Below, in pieces: positions 1 through 7,661 of a DNA stretch of 64,000 bases (positions are counted from its first letter, which is position 1; every line of letters starts with the position of its first letter). The position numbers and the translations under genes were made by a program. The stretch comes from Bacteroidia bacterium. Its GTDB lineage: Bacteria > Bacteroidota > Bacteroidia > Chitinophagales > UBA2359. The stretch is from NCBI GenBank assembly GCA_030427245.1, contig JAUHXA010000012.1:60324-124323 (forward strand), read 5' to 3'. Under the pieces are notes generated by a model. It did no database searches and was not told the DNA's origin. It worked only from the letters and a program-made list of their open reading frames with translations.

Positions 1-183
1 TTGCATTTCAGCCCCTGCATATCTCAGAACCTCTTGATTCTGCAATATATATTCAGGACTCCTATCAATTAAATTGGTGATTAAGGTGAATTTATCAGAC
101 ATTTCTTCAATGTGATATAAAATCGCATGAAGTCTGTCATGCAGTAAGTTGGAGAATTCATTAAAGTGTGGTATTGAATACAT
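1..183 (-). CDS. Partial ORF of unknown function, runs off left edge
   Basis: An open frame begins with ATG at 183 and stays open to base 1, giving 61 residues (beginning MYSIPHFNEF) with no stop. It lies only 14 bp downstream of the isoprenoid-synthase-like gene on the same strand, so the two are probably co-transcribed. The visible part is mainly helical and polar, without a signal peptide, membrane segment or motif that I recognise. The 14-bp spacing argues for a real translated gene. The family cannot be named without the part outside the window. Confidence 0.5.
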   Translation of the reverse strand, partial: MYSIPHFNEFSNLLHDRLHAILYHIEEMSDKFTLITNLIDRSPEYILQNQEVLRYAGAEMQ

Positions 184-197
184 AAGGGCGTGTCTGG

Positions 198-1487
198 TTA
201 TATTTTACTAAATTCAAAGTAGTATTTATTCCATTTCGTAGGACTCATCATGTCTATTAAATTGACAATAGTTGGGTTTTTAAGTAGGTTATTACATCCT
301 AAATCAGCTATATCTCTACCAACTTTCATTGTCCTTCGAATAGCTCCACTATTTATGATTTCTTTGGTGATATCTAAAGAAGCGTTGTCAATAGAATCTG
401 TAGTGTAAGGTTCAGATAGATATGTTTCAATGAGTCCATCTTGATTCTTTGATAAGTGAAATATTAGAGGTAGTGTAATGTTTTTATTTTTTAAATCACT
501 ATAAGTGTCAGTAGATTTTTTTCCTACTGTATTGGAAGAAAGATTTTTATTATTGTCTTTTATGGTAGGAACAAAGTCCACCACATCATTAGTGATTTGT
601 GTAGCAATTCCGAAAGCAGTAGCGAATTCTGATAAATTTTCTCCCTCATCTTTATAATCTAAAATATCTACAACCAATTGTACCATAAATGTATAAAAAC
701 ATCCATTAGTTAAATAAATGCGCCTAAAATAAGCTTCAATAAAATTTGCTTTATTAGGAATTTCTTTTTTTACAGAGCCAATGACGGAACGAATACATAG
801 TAAATTACTAAACAACCCAATTTCATTTTGAGATAGAGGTAATAGTATATTTTTTTGATACGAATTGTAATGATTGTATTCTTGTTCAATTCTTTGCCCT
901 AAGTCCACATATAGTAAAATATTAGAAGTACATTTTTTTACTTTTTCAAGAATATCATGGCTTTCTATTTCTTGTTGAATGTATTGAAATAAAATTTCTC
1001 GTAAAATATTGCTAGCTATTAGATTACGCCTGATGGATTTTATGTCTCCAACCTCAAACTTGCCATCAATGATTTGATTGTGTAGATACTGGATAACAAT
1101 GGTTACTTCCATAATGAAGCCTATATTTACTTTAAATAATTTATCTAGTTCATAATTATGTTTTTTACCCTGTTCGCACAATACATATTCATATATTTTT
1201 CTTATAAAATAAGCTCTTTGGGGATAGGCATTCATCTCCCACCTTCGATTGAGTAATTCAAAGCAATAAGCAGGTAAATCATCTTGCTCAAATAGTTGAT
1301 ATGACCCTAAAAGTTTACTCATTATTTGCATTTCAGGTTTGATTAATTCGAAGGTTTCCTTCATTTCCTCAAATCTACCCTTTGAAATATTATTGATAGG
1401 AATCTTTTTTATATTGGATTCAGTAGTAGATGAATTATCTCCCCTAGGTTGTTCTCCCTTTGTAAAATTTTCACCTTTTGAAGCCAT
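198..1487 (-). CDS. Class 1 isoprenoid (polyprenyl) synthase-like protein with degenerate metal-binding motifs
   Basis: This 429-residue protein has the all-alpha polyprenyl synthetase layout. The second Asp-rich region is recognisable as FGIATQITNDVVDF (about residues 292-305), followed by a GKK..D.....NITLPLIFHL segment and, near the end, the usual SGAI..T element. In true prenyl diphosphate synthases both metal motifs are DDxxD. Here the first aligns to YLHNQIID (about 134-141, NQxxD) and the second reads NDxxD. The first 40 residues are a polar, low-complexity extension. It is therefore either a divergent enzyme or one that has lost chain-elongation activity. It is not the housekeeping synthase. 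A partial ORF follows 14 bp downstream. Family assignment is fairly secure; substrate and activity are unknown. Confidence 0.72.
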   Translation of the reverse strand: MASKGENFTKGEQPRGDNSSTTESNIKKIPINNISKGRFEEMKETFELIKPEMQIMSKLLGSYQLFEQDDLPAYCFELLNRRWEMNAYPQRAYFIRKIYEYVLCEQGKKHNYELDKLFKVNIGFIMEVTIVIQYLHNQIIDGKFEVGDIKSIRRNLIASNILREILFQYIQQEIESHDILEKVKKCTSNILLYVDLGQRIEQEYNHYNSYQKNILLPLSQNEIGLFSNLLCIRSVIGSVKKEIPNKANFIEAYFRRIYLTNGCFYTFMVQLVVDILDYKDEGENLSEFATAFGIATQITNDVVDFVPTIKDNNKNLSSNTVGKKSTDTYSDLKNKNITLPLIFHLSKNQDGLIETYLSEPYTTDSIDNASLDITKEIINSGAIRRTMKVGRDIADLGCNNLLKNPTIVNLIDMMSPTKWNKYYFEFSKI

Positions 1488-1912
1488 TATTAATAGAATT
1501 AAATTATTAAATAGAATTAAAATTATTCCAAAATAATGCCACCTCTTAGAAGATTCTTAATCAGCCTGTAAACGGTAAGCATTATATGAAGTTGCGATTT
1601 TTTTTCGGATTAAAAGTACATTAAAAGCGAATTTTTTTCGGATTTCATCTTTTATCCCAAACACTATTGCAAGATAGTGTTTTGACAAAACAAAAGAAGA
1701 AAGGGGTAAAGCTAAATTTTGAATACACTTACATTTATTAAAGGAAGGAGGGGGCTAAACCTGATTTTCTTTGGATAAAATGAATGAAAGCGATTTTTCT
1801 TAGGATTATCAAATTTCTGTTATTCCAAGCCTCAAACACAAGGCACTGTTTAATAGTAAAATACTAACAAACATTAGATTTGGAACACTACTTGAACAAC
1901 AATAGTCAAGTA
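1488..1912. other. Intergenic region with degenerate repeated box
   Basis: Between two divergent genes. It contains repeated copies of a box close to GCGATTTTTTTCGGATT at 1594-1611, 1627-1644 and, more degenerate, 1790-1807, with a weaker related sequence near 1760-1778. No convincing gene is seen here. Confidence 0.45.
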
Positions 1913-2197
1913 ATGAAATCAATTGTTTCACTCAAAAAAGCAGTACAGATGAAAAATCGACAAAACAATTTCCTCGAAAATTTAGACATCACCCAGTTGC
2001 ACCTTCCATGTGGTTGCCGCCAAATTCCACAAAAGATGATTTTAATCAAATTTCAACCCAAAGGATGGTTTGTATATTTCGATACAGCCCATTACGAATG
2101 TATGGTTTGTGGAACTGTTAAAAAAATTTATGTAAGAGTACCTTGGTTTGGACAGCCTGAATTAGTTGTTGAAATTGTGAAAGAAGGAAATGCTTAA
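1913..2197 (+). CDS. Small protein with two Cys pairs, possible zinc knuckle
   Basis: The product is 94 residues from the ATG at 1913. A TTG at 1880 would add 11 residues, but ATG is preferred. It has a CGC pair (C33, C35) and a CxxC pair (C63, C66) about 30 residues apart, an arrangement suited to binding one zinc or a metal cluster. No signal peptide or membrane segment is present. I do not recognise the family. It sits alone on the plus strand, with the repeat-rich spacer upstream and a perfect hairpin immediately downstream at 2213-2240. The reading frame has no odd codon use, so I treat it as a real hypothetical gene. Confidence 0.6.
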   Translation: MKSIVSLKKAVQMKNRQNNFLENLDITQLHLPCGCRQIPQKMILIKFQPKGWFVYFDTAHYECMVCGTVKKIYVRVPWFGQPELVVEIVKEGNA

Positions 2198-2212
2198 TTT
2201 CTACATTTTAGT

Positions 2213-2240
2213 CGTGCGAGTTAAAATATTAACTCGCACG
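2213..2240. terminator. Perfect 12-bp hairpin between convergent genes
   Basis: The sequence CGTGCGAGTTAA is followed by loop AATA and then its exact reverse complement. It lies between the convergent ends of the small Cys-rich gene and the photolyase, and forms the last codons and stop of the photolyase. There is no long T-run on either side, so it may act as a bidirectional mRNA-end hairpin rather than a classic intrinsic terminator. Confidence 0.5.
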
Positions 2241-3539
2241 ATATTCCTCCAACGTTTCCTTATAAACCCTCAATGCCCTCTCCCTCGCCTCTTTATGCTC
2301 AACAATAGGCTGCGGATAGCTTGAAGTACCATACTCCTCCACCCACTGCTTCACATACTTCAATTCCTTATCGAAATTCTTCAACTGCGAAGTAGGATTA
2401 AAAATGCGAAAATAAGGAGCAGCATCGCAGCCGCTTCCAGCAGCCCATTGCCAGCCGCCATTATTAGAAGCCAACTCATAATCCAAAAGTTTTTCGGCGA
2501 AATAAGCTTCCCCCCATTGCCAGTTGATAAGAAGATGTTTGGTGAGGAAACTTGCCACGACCATACGCACCCGATTGTGCATAAAACCCGTTTCGTTCAG
2601 TTCACGCATACCCGCATCCACAAGTGGATAGCCAGTCTTACCTTCACACCACTTCTCAAATTCGGCCTCATTGTTTCGCCACGGAATATGCTCATAAGCA
2701 GGTCGAAATGCTTTTTTAGCAACATGCGGGAAATTGTAGAGAATTATTTGGTAAAAGTCTCGCCAGATCAATTCATTGAGCCAACCTTTGCTCATCTTCA
2801 TGCCTTTTTCTGCCATTTTGCGGATGCTGACAGTTCCAAAACGGAAATGTACACTTAGGCGACTTGTGTGATTTTTTGCAGGATAGTTCCGAAGTTCTTT
2901 GTATTCATCCAATAGGGTTTCGTCCAAGTCCATTGAAGGGAAATAGGTATCGGTTTCTTTAAAGCCAATATCAGATAATGTTGGAAAAGATAGGGGAGTG
3001 GTTTTATAAAAATTTTGGAAGCGAAGGGCGGATGAGTGGATTTGGGGAGGGTTTTCTCTGTAGGCTGCAAGCCATTTTTTGCTGTAGGGGGTAAAGACCA
3101 CATAGGGTTCGCCATTGTCTTTTACCACCTCTTTTTTCTCAAAAATTACATGGTCTTTGCTTCCTTTGAAAGGAATATCGTGTTTTTGCAATAATTCGTA
3201 AACGGCTTTGTCTCGTTCTTGTGCATAGGGTTCGTAGTCTCTATTGGTATAAACTGCTCCAATATCATACTCTTCCAACAACTCCTTCCATATCTCCAAA
3301 GGTTTTCCATGCCTGACCAAAATACTCGTGTCTTTTCCTTTGGCATCCTCTTGAAGACGAGTTAATTCTCGGTGAATAAAATGGACCCGTCTATCATACT
3401 TGTTTTCTAGTTCATCTAAAATATTCGAGTCGAAGATAAATAGAGGAAGCACGCACAAATCACCACTAAGAGCTTTGTAAAGGGCAGTATTGTCGTCCCA
3501 CCGAAGGTCACGTCGGAACCAGTGTATGGCTATTTTCAT
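2229..3539 (-). CDS. phrB: Deoxyribodipyrimidine photolyase / cryptochrome family (class I)
   Basis: This FAD-dependent enzyme repairs cyclobutane pyrimidine dimers in light. The N-terminal alpha/beta antenna domain opens with IHWFRRDLRWDDN, a family hallmark. The C-terminal FAD domain carries TSRLSVHFRFGTVS, the WRDFYQ segment, GYPLVDAGMRELNETGFMHN and WQWAAGSGCDAAPYFRIFNP, all diagnostic of the photolyase/cryptochrome superfamily. The start is placed at the ATG at 3539 because the fold begins at once (MKIAIHWF). An upstream in-frame ATG at 3572 would add 11 unrelated residues. The resulting 436 residues fit class I CPD photolyases (about 430-480). A cryptochrome-DASH role cannot be excluded by eye. 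Carotenoid genes elsewhere in the window suggest an organism living in light. Confidence 0.93.
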   Translation of the reverse strand: MKIAIHWFRRDLRWDDNTALYKALSGDLCVLPLFIFDSNILDELENKYDRRVHFIHRELTRLQEDAKGKDTSILVRHGKPLEIWKELLEEYDIGAVYTNRDYEPYAQERDKAVYELLQKHDIPFKGSKDHVIFEKKEVVKDNGEPYVVFTPYSKKWLAAYRENPPQIHSSALRFQNFYKTTPLSFPTLSDIGFKETDTYFPSMDLDETLLDEYKELRNYPAKNHTSRLSVHFRFGTVSIRKMAEKGMKMSKGWLNELIWRDFYQIILYNFPHVAKKAFRPAYEHIPWRNNEAEFEKWCEGKTGYPLVDAGMRELNETGFMHNRVRMVVASFLTKHLLINWQWGEAYFAEKLLDYELASNNGGWQWAAGSGCDAAPYFRIFNPTSQLKNFDKELKYVKQWVEEYGTSSYPQPIVEHKEARERALRVYKETLEEYRAS

Positions 3540-3993
3540 TTTTTGGAGGTTGTAGATGAAAGTATTGAGCATGAATAGATTATGAAAAGGAATCTCACTG
3601 TGTATTGGGAAATCTTGTTTAAAGTGGGAAAATTCCTTTCTGTAGAAGATTCATGTTCGAGGCTGTATATAAATCCAAAGCAAAACAGTTTGAAGGGGAA
3701 ATGGTTTAAATAAAGCGAAAATGCTATTTTTGCAGCCGTTTGCTTATTAACGGGGAGTTTCATTAGTATCGAAAAATACTTCTTGGTTTTGAAGTTTGTT
3801 TTTCTTAAACATTTAACTATGAACTTTTTTTGTGGATATTTAAACACAGGATATTTCCAATATGACACGCTCTTTTTTGTCATTCTGTAAGAATTTTGTG
3901 GAGAAATTTAACGGATTTAAAACCCAGAAGTAATTTCTAAATGTCAAAATCCTTCGTTACTGAGTAAATTATTTATTAAAAATATTGCTTTTT
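3540..3993. other. Divergent intergenic region holding repeat copy A
   Basis: Separates phrB from mltG. A long minus-strand frame here (3536-3883) looks spurious, since part of it is the palindromic repeat at 3845-3900. Apart from that repeat no gene or RNA is seen. Confidence 0.5.
3845..3900 (-). repeat. 56-bp interspersed imperfect palindrome, copy A
   Basis: Read on the minus strand it begins CACAAAATTCTTACAGAATG and ends in ATATCCTGTG. The two arms (TTCTTACAGAATGACA and TGTCATATTGGAAATA) pair around a short A-rich loop. It matches copies at 49893-49948 and 50270-50325 at roughly 85-90 percent by eye. Confidence 0.8.
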
Positions 3994-5073
3994 ATGACAC
4001 AAGAACCAAAATCGAGACCAAAGAAGAGAAAAAGCTCCTTTTGGAAAGTTTTTCTACTATTTCTGCTGATAGGAGCTATTGCAGCAGCAGGCGTTGGTTG
4101 GACGTTTTACCAAAAAATATATGCTCCCAATGTGGCAAATAACAATGGGCAAGCACACGATTTATATATCCCAACAGGTGCAGGATATAACAAGGTTTTG
4201 GAGATATTGGAAGAAGAAAAGATACTCAAAAATGTGAACGATTTTGATTGGGTGGCACAAAAAATGAACTATCCCAACAAGATTTACCCAGGTCGCTATA
4301 TTCTCAAAGAAGGTATGGGAAATCGAGAAATAATTACCAAATTGCGAATTGGCGAACAAGACCCCTTCAATATCATTATCAACAACATACGCACCAAAGC
4401 CCAATTGATTGACTTGGTAGAAAGTCAATTGGAGGCAGATTCTACGGAGTTGGTGAATTTGTTGAACGACAACGCTTATTTACGCTCTAAAGGCTTTGAC
4501 AAAGAAAGCGTAATGGCGGTGTTTATTTCGGATACCTATCAGTTCAACTGGAATACGAGTGCTGAGCAGTTTTTTGAGCGGGCATTGAAAGAATATCAAA
4601 AGTTTTGGTCGAATGACCGCAAGGCAAAAGCAGATGCCCTAAAATTCACCCCTATTGAGGTGACAAGTTTGGCGGCTATAGTGGAGGAGGAAGCGGCAAA
4701 AAATGACGAGATGCCCCGCATTGCAGGAGTTTATGTCAATCGTTTGCGGACTCCAGGTTGGCGATTAGATGCCGACCCAACTTTGAAGTTTGCCTTAGGA
4801 GATTTTGAAATCAAACGCATTTTGGATGTTCACAAAGAGGTGGATTCTCCATACAATACGTATAGGAACGATGGTTTGCCTCCTGGTCCGATTCGGATTC
4901 CTTCAAAAATCGCTTTGGATGCGGTCTTGAATGTGGAAGACCACGACTATATGTTCTTTTGTGCGAAAGAAGATTTTTCGGGCTACCACAATTTTGCGAA
5001 AGATTACAGCACGCACATCCTCAATGCTAAACGATATCAAAAGGCATTGAATGAAAGAAAGATTTTCAAATGA
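3994..5073 (+). CDS. mltG: Endolytic peptidoglycan transglycosylase MltG
   Basis: MltG cleaves nascent glycan strands at the inner membrane and sets their length. The 359-residue product starts at the ATG at 3994 (an upstream TTG at 3985 is less likely). It has a basic cytoplasmic tail, one membrane segment at about residues 17-38, and a periplasmic YceG domain. The catalytic region reads AAIVEEEAAKNDEMPRIAGV, with the predicted catalytic glutamate at about E231, followed by VNRL and the DADPTLKF motif. The C-terminal LPPGPI and SGYHNFAKDY segments are also family-typical. Length is normal for the family. It is a single-gene unit on the plus strand, followed by a gene fragment and a hairpin terminator. 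Confidence 0.95.
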   Translation: MTQEPKSRPKKRKSSFWKVFLLFLLIGAIAAAGVGWTFYQKIYAPNVANNNGQAHDLYIPTGAGYNKVLEILEEEKILKNVNDFDWVAQKMNYPNKIYPGRYILKEGMGNREIITKLRIGEQDPFNIIINNIRTKAQLIDLVESQLEADSTELVNLLNDNAYLRSKGFDKESVMAVFISDTYQFNWNTSAEQFFERALKEYQKFWSNDRKAKADALKFTPIEVTSLAAIVEEEAAKNDEMPRIAGVYVNRLRTPGWRLDADPTLKFALGDFEIKRILDVHKEVDSPYNTYRNDGLPPGPIRIPSKIALDAVLNVEDHDYMFFCAKEDFSGYHNFAKDYSTHILNAKRYQKALNERKIFK

Positions 5074-5101
5074 TGTGTTTGGGTTTTCTCTTAAAGGTGA
5101 A

Positions 5102-5206
5102 ATGAAATGGAACAGTTACTGGAAGTGGTTCCATGTTTTGGAAGATGAAATCAATCACCGAGGTCAAATCCGATTGATGCGAAAACGGCTGCCTACCGAC
5201 TTATAG
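5102..5206 (+). pseudogene. Remnant of a DinB-superfamily protein (C-terminal end)
   Basis: A 34-codon frame from ATG 5102 to TAG 5206 encodes a segment containing WFHVLEDEINHRGQIRL and RLP. This closely resembles the last helix of DinB/DUF664-type four-helix proteins, where H-x3-HRGQ carries a metal-ligand histidine. The rest of the domain (about 110 residues) is missing, and the upstream sequence is the end of mltG. I read it as a decayed fragment left by a deletion. A short functional protein is unlikely. Confidence 0.5.
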
Positions 5207-5216
5207 AAATAAAAAA

Positions 5217-5259
5217 AGCTTTTGAAGTGGTAAGCATATTTTGCCCAACTTCAAAAGCT
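5217..5259. terminator. Hairpin between convergent mltG and barrel-protein gene
   Basis: A 12-bp perfect stem, AGCTTTTGAAGT with ACTTCAAAAGCT, closes a loop of about 19 nt. It is preceded by a seven-A run, which would be a U-tract for the minus-strand transcript. It lies between two genes that converge, so it can serve the gene at 5299-5790 and possibly mltG. Confidence 0.65.
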
Positions 5260-5298
5260 CTAATATAAGATAGCTTGTTAAAAAATTACTTCATAGTG

Positions 5299-5790
5299 TT
5301 ATCTTCCAATATCAAAAAGCAGTCCAAAACTGACTACTGCTTGATCCACAATTTCGTCACCCAATACCGTTTTGATTTCTCCAAATATATCCATGTTGGT
5401 GGTAATAGGAGCATGAATGCCGCCGCCTAAATTTAGACCGAGTTCGGTGTCGGTATTTATGTCTTCAAAGCCATAGAAAGTCATGTTTAAACCGACCAAT
5501 GGGTAGATGTGCATTCCTCCACTAGTGTAGAAATTCCAATGAAAATCACCATTTAGTGTGTAGAACTTGAATGGTCCATCCACAAAAAAGTAAGAAAAGT
5601 TGGGAGCAAAACTGGCTACTGGACCAACTTTGAAATCTCCTCTAACGTGTAGTCCAATTTCTTCAACATCAGTTCCATACGCCAATCCAAAACCTAGTTT
5701 TGATTGACCTTGAGCTTCTGCTTCGATATTGCTGCCTAAGATGGCAAATATCGCAAACAATAGAGCTACTAACATTTTGTTTTTCAGCAT
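5299..5790 (-). CDS. Secreted/outer-membrane small beta-barrel protein
   Basis: The product is 163 residues from the ATG at 5790. It has a signal peptide (MLKNKMLVALLFAIFAILG, cut near AEAQG) and then alternating hydrophobic/aromatic strands rich in Gly, such as LGFGLAYG, LNLGGGIHAPI and VVSFGLLFDIG, which end at the C-terminus as OmpW/OmpA-like barrels do. This suggests an 8-strand outer-membrane barrel. No enzyme motif is present. An upstream ATG at 5826 is less likely because the signal peptide begins at 5790. Function is unknown; the barrel is inferred from pattern only. Confidence 0.75.
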   Translation of the reverse strand: MLKNKMLVALLFAIFAILGSNIEAEAQGQSKLGFGLAYGTDVEEIGLHVRGDFKVGPVASFAPNFSYFFVDGPFKFYTLNGDFHWNFYTSGGMHIYPLVGLNMTFYGFEDINTDTELGLNLGGGIHAPITTNMDIFGEIKTVLGDEIVDQAVVSFGLLFDIGR

Positions 5791-5908
5791 GATTAAAGGG
5801 TTTTGCAGTGTAAAAATAATATTCATCTCATTTTTACGAGAAGAATAAAGAAGTTGACTGATAGGAAATGAACGGCTGAAAAACTGAAATGTTTATGGGA
5901 AGAAAATT

Positions 5909-7516
5909 TTAGTGTTTAAAGTGACGCAATCCTGTAAAAATCATCGTCACGCCCAATTCATTGCATTTGTCAATTACCTTGTTGTCACGAATCGAACCGC
6001 CAGGCTGAACAATCGCTTTGATACCGTATTCGTGCGCCAATTCCACATTGTCGGGGAAAGGGAAAAAGGCATCCGAAATCAAGACAGTTTTACCCAATTC
6101 TTCACGGATATATGCCTCCAAACCTTCGGGAGCGCCTGTGTATTCATTGGTCAAATTTTCGCCACATTTTTCAAGAGCCAATTTTGAAGCCACCAAACGG
6201 TTGGGTTGTCCTGCGCCCATGCCCAACAATTGCAGCATGTCACCTTTTCTTCTGACTACTACAATGGCGTTGGATTTGATATTGGAAATGGCTTTCAATC
6301 CAAACTCTACCAAGTCGTTGGGAGCTTCAATGGAAGTAGTCGTAACAGTTTCGATTTTGGAGTGCAGTTGGTCGTCTAAGTCTTGTACCAAAAGTGAACC
6401 GTTCATGTAGCGGATGTCTTTGCCAGTTCGAGGAGCGTTCACATCGTAGGCAATGACCCGCAGGTTTTTGTGCAATTGAAGGTATTCTAAGGCTTCATCG
6501 GTGAAAGAAGGGGCTACAATGACTTCCACGAATTTTCGCTGACTCGCTTTTTTCTCCAATCCCAAAAACTCTACCGTAGATTTTTCCAATTTTTGATTGA
6601 AGGCTATGATAGAACCGAAAGCAGAAATTGGGTCGCCCGCCCAAGTTTGCTCCAAAACAGTGCGTTGGTCTGTGCCTTCACAAAGTCCACAGGGATTGCT
6701 GTGTTTGATGACCGAACAAGCCGTTCTGTTCAGTGTTCTAACCGATTCAATCGCTCCGTGAATGTCCAAAATATTGTTGAATGACAAGGCTTTGCCGTGC
6801 AAGATGTCCATGTCGTAGAGCGAATTGGGTGCACCGACTTCTTTGAAGTAAAGAGCAGATTGGTGTGAATTTTCACCATATCGAAGCGTTTTGCCACCCG
6901 TAAATGATAAACGCAAAGATTCTTTCCCCAAAGATTTGTCCATCGCTTGTGCAATCATCGCATCGTAATCAGCGGTGTGATTAAAGGCTATTCGCATCAA
7001 TTCATGGCGGGTTTCATAGCTCAATGCTCCTTTGTTTTCCTTCAATTCTGCAATGATAGAATCGTAGCTATCGGGGTTAGTGATAGTTGCTACATATTTG
7101 AAGTTTTTGGCAGCAGCACGAACCATTGTGGGACCTCCAATGTCGATGTTTTCAATCAAAGTTTCAAAATCTGCTCCTGCTTCTAATACTTTTTGGAATG
7201 GGTAGAGATTGCAGACCACCATATCAATGGCTTCAATGTTTAAGTCCGCTGCTTCTTTTGCATCTCGCTCACGGTCAAAAAGTAAGGCGGATTCGATATT
7301 GAAAGAGATGGTTTTCATGCGTCCACCAAATGCTTCAGGATTGCCTGTTACTTTGGAGATGTCGGTGTAGGAAATACCCGCTTCTGCCAATTTTCGACCT
7401 GTTCCACCTGTCGAGATGATTTCACAGCCGAAAGACTTCAATGTTTGAGCCAGAGGAATCAAACCCGCTTTATCAGATACGCTTAGGAGTGCTTTTTTGA
7501 CTTTTATAGAAGACAT
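5909..7516 (-). CDS. purH: Bifunctional AICAR transformylase / IMP cyclohydrolase
   Basis: Catalyses the last two steps of de novo purine synthesis: formylation of AICAR and cyclisation to IMP. The N-terminal MGS-like cyclohydrolase domain (about residues 1-145) has KALLSVSDKAGL, STGGTGRKLAEAG and FGGRMKT. The AICAR transformylase domain includes LRYGENSHQSA and the catalytic KHSNPCG, and ends with the typical QPGGSIRD and FTGLRHF(K)H. The 535-residue length is slightly above the usual 505-530 but intact. A minus-strand TATCTTTG -7-like element lies at 7553-7560, about 37 bp upstream of the ATG. Confidence 0.97.
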   Translation of the reverse strand: MSSIKVKKALLSVSDKAGLIPLAQTLKSFGCEIISTGGTGRKLAEAGISYTDISKVTGNPEAFGGRMKTISFNIESALLFDRERDAKEAADLNIEAIDMVVCNLYPFQKVLEAGADFETLIENIDIGGPTMVRAAAKNFKYVATITNPDSYDSIIAELKENKGALSYETRHELMRIAFNHTADYDAMIAQAMDKSLGKESLRLSFTGGKTLRYGENSHQSALYFKEVGAPNSLYDMDILHGKALSFNNILDIHGAIESVRTLNRTACSVIKHSNPCGLCEGTDQRTVLEQTWAGDPISAFGSIIAFNQKLEKSTVEFLGLEKKASQRKFVEVIVAPSFTDEALEYLQLHKNLRVIAYDVNAPRTGKDIRYMNGSLLVQDLDDQLHSKIETVTTTSIEAPNDLVEFGLKAISNIKSNAIVVVRRKGDMLQLLGMGAGQPNRLVASKLALEKCGENLTNEYTGAPEGLEAYIREELGKTVLISDAFFPFPDNVELAHEYGIKAIVQPGGSIRDNKVIDKCNELGVTMIFTGLRHFKH

Positions 7517-7552
7517 ATTTTGCTAAGGATTGTATGTTTTGAAAAGAAGGCG

Positions 7553-7560
7553 CAAAGATA
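7553..7560 (-). promoter_or_regulatory. Bacteroidota -7 box upstream of purH
   Basis: On the minus strand this reads TATCTTTG, matching the Bacteroidota -7 consensus TAnnTTTG. It lies 37 bp before the purH ATG. No good -33 TTTG was found at the usual spacing, so support is moderate. Confidence 0.4.
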
Positions 7561-7661
7561 TGGCTTCAAAAGGGGATTTTTTGAATGGTTGTATTGTTTT
7601 ATTGTTAAATGGCTACATTATATTCTTTTCAAATCAATACGCAAGACACCCAAACACATGC

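Noticed and set aside
3536..3883. Minus-strand 115-codon frame upstream of phrB
   Set aside because: It overlaps repeat copy A, is not protein-like, and no start or context signal supports it.
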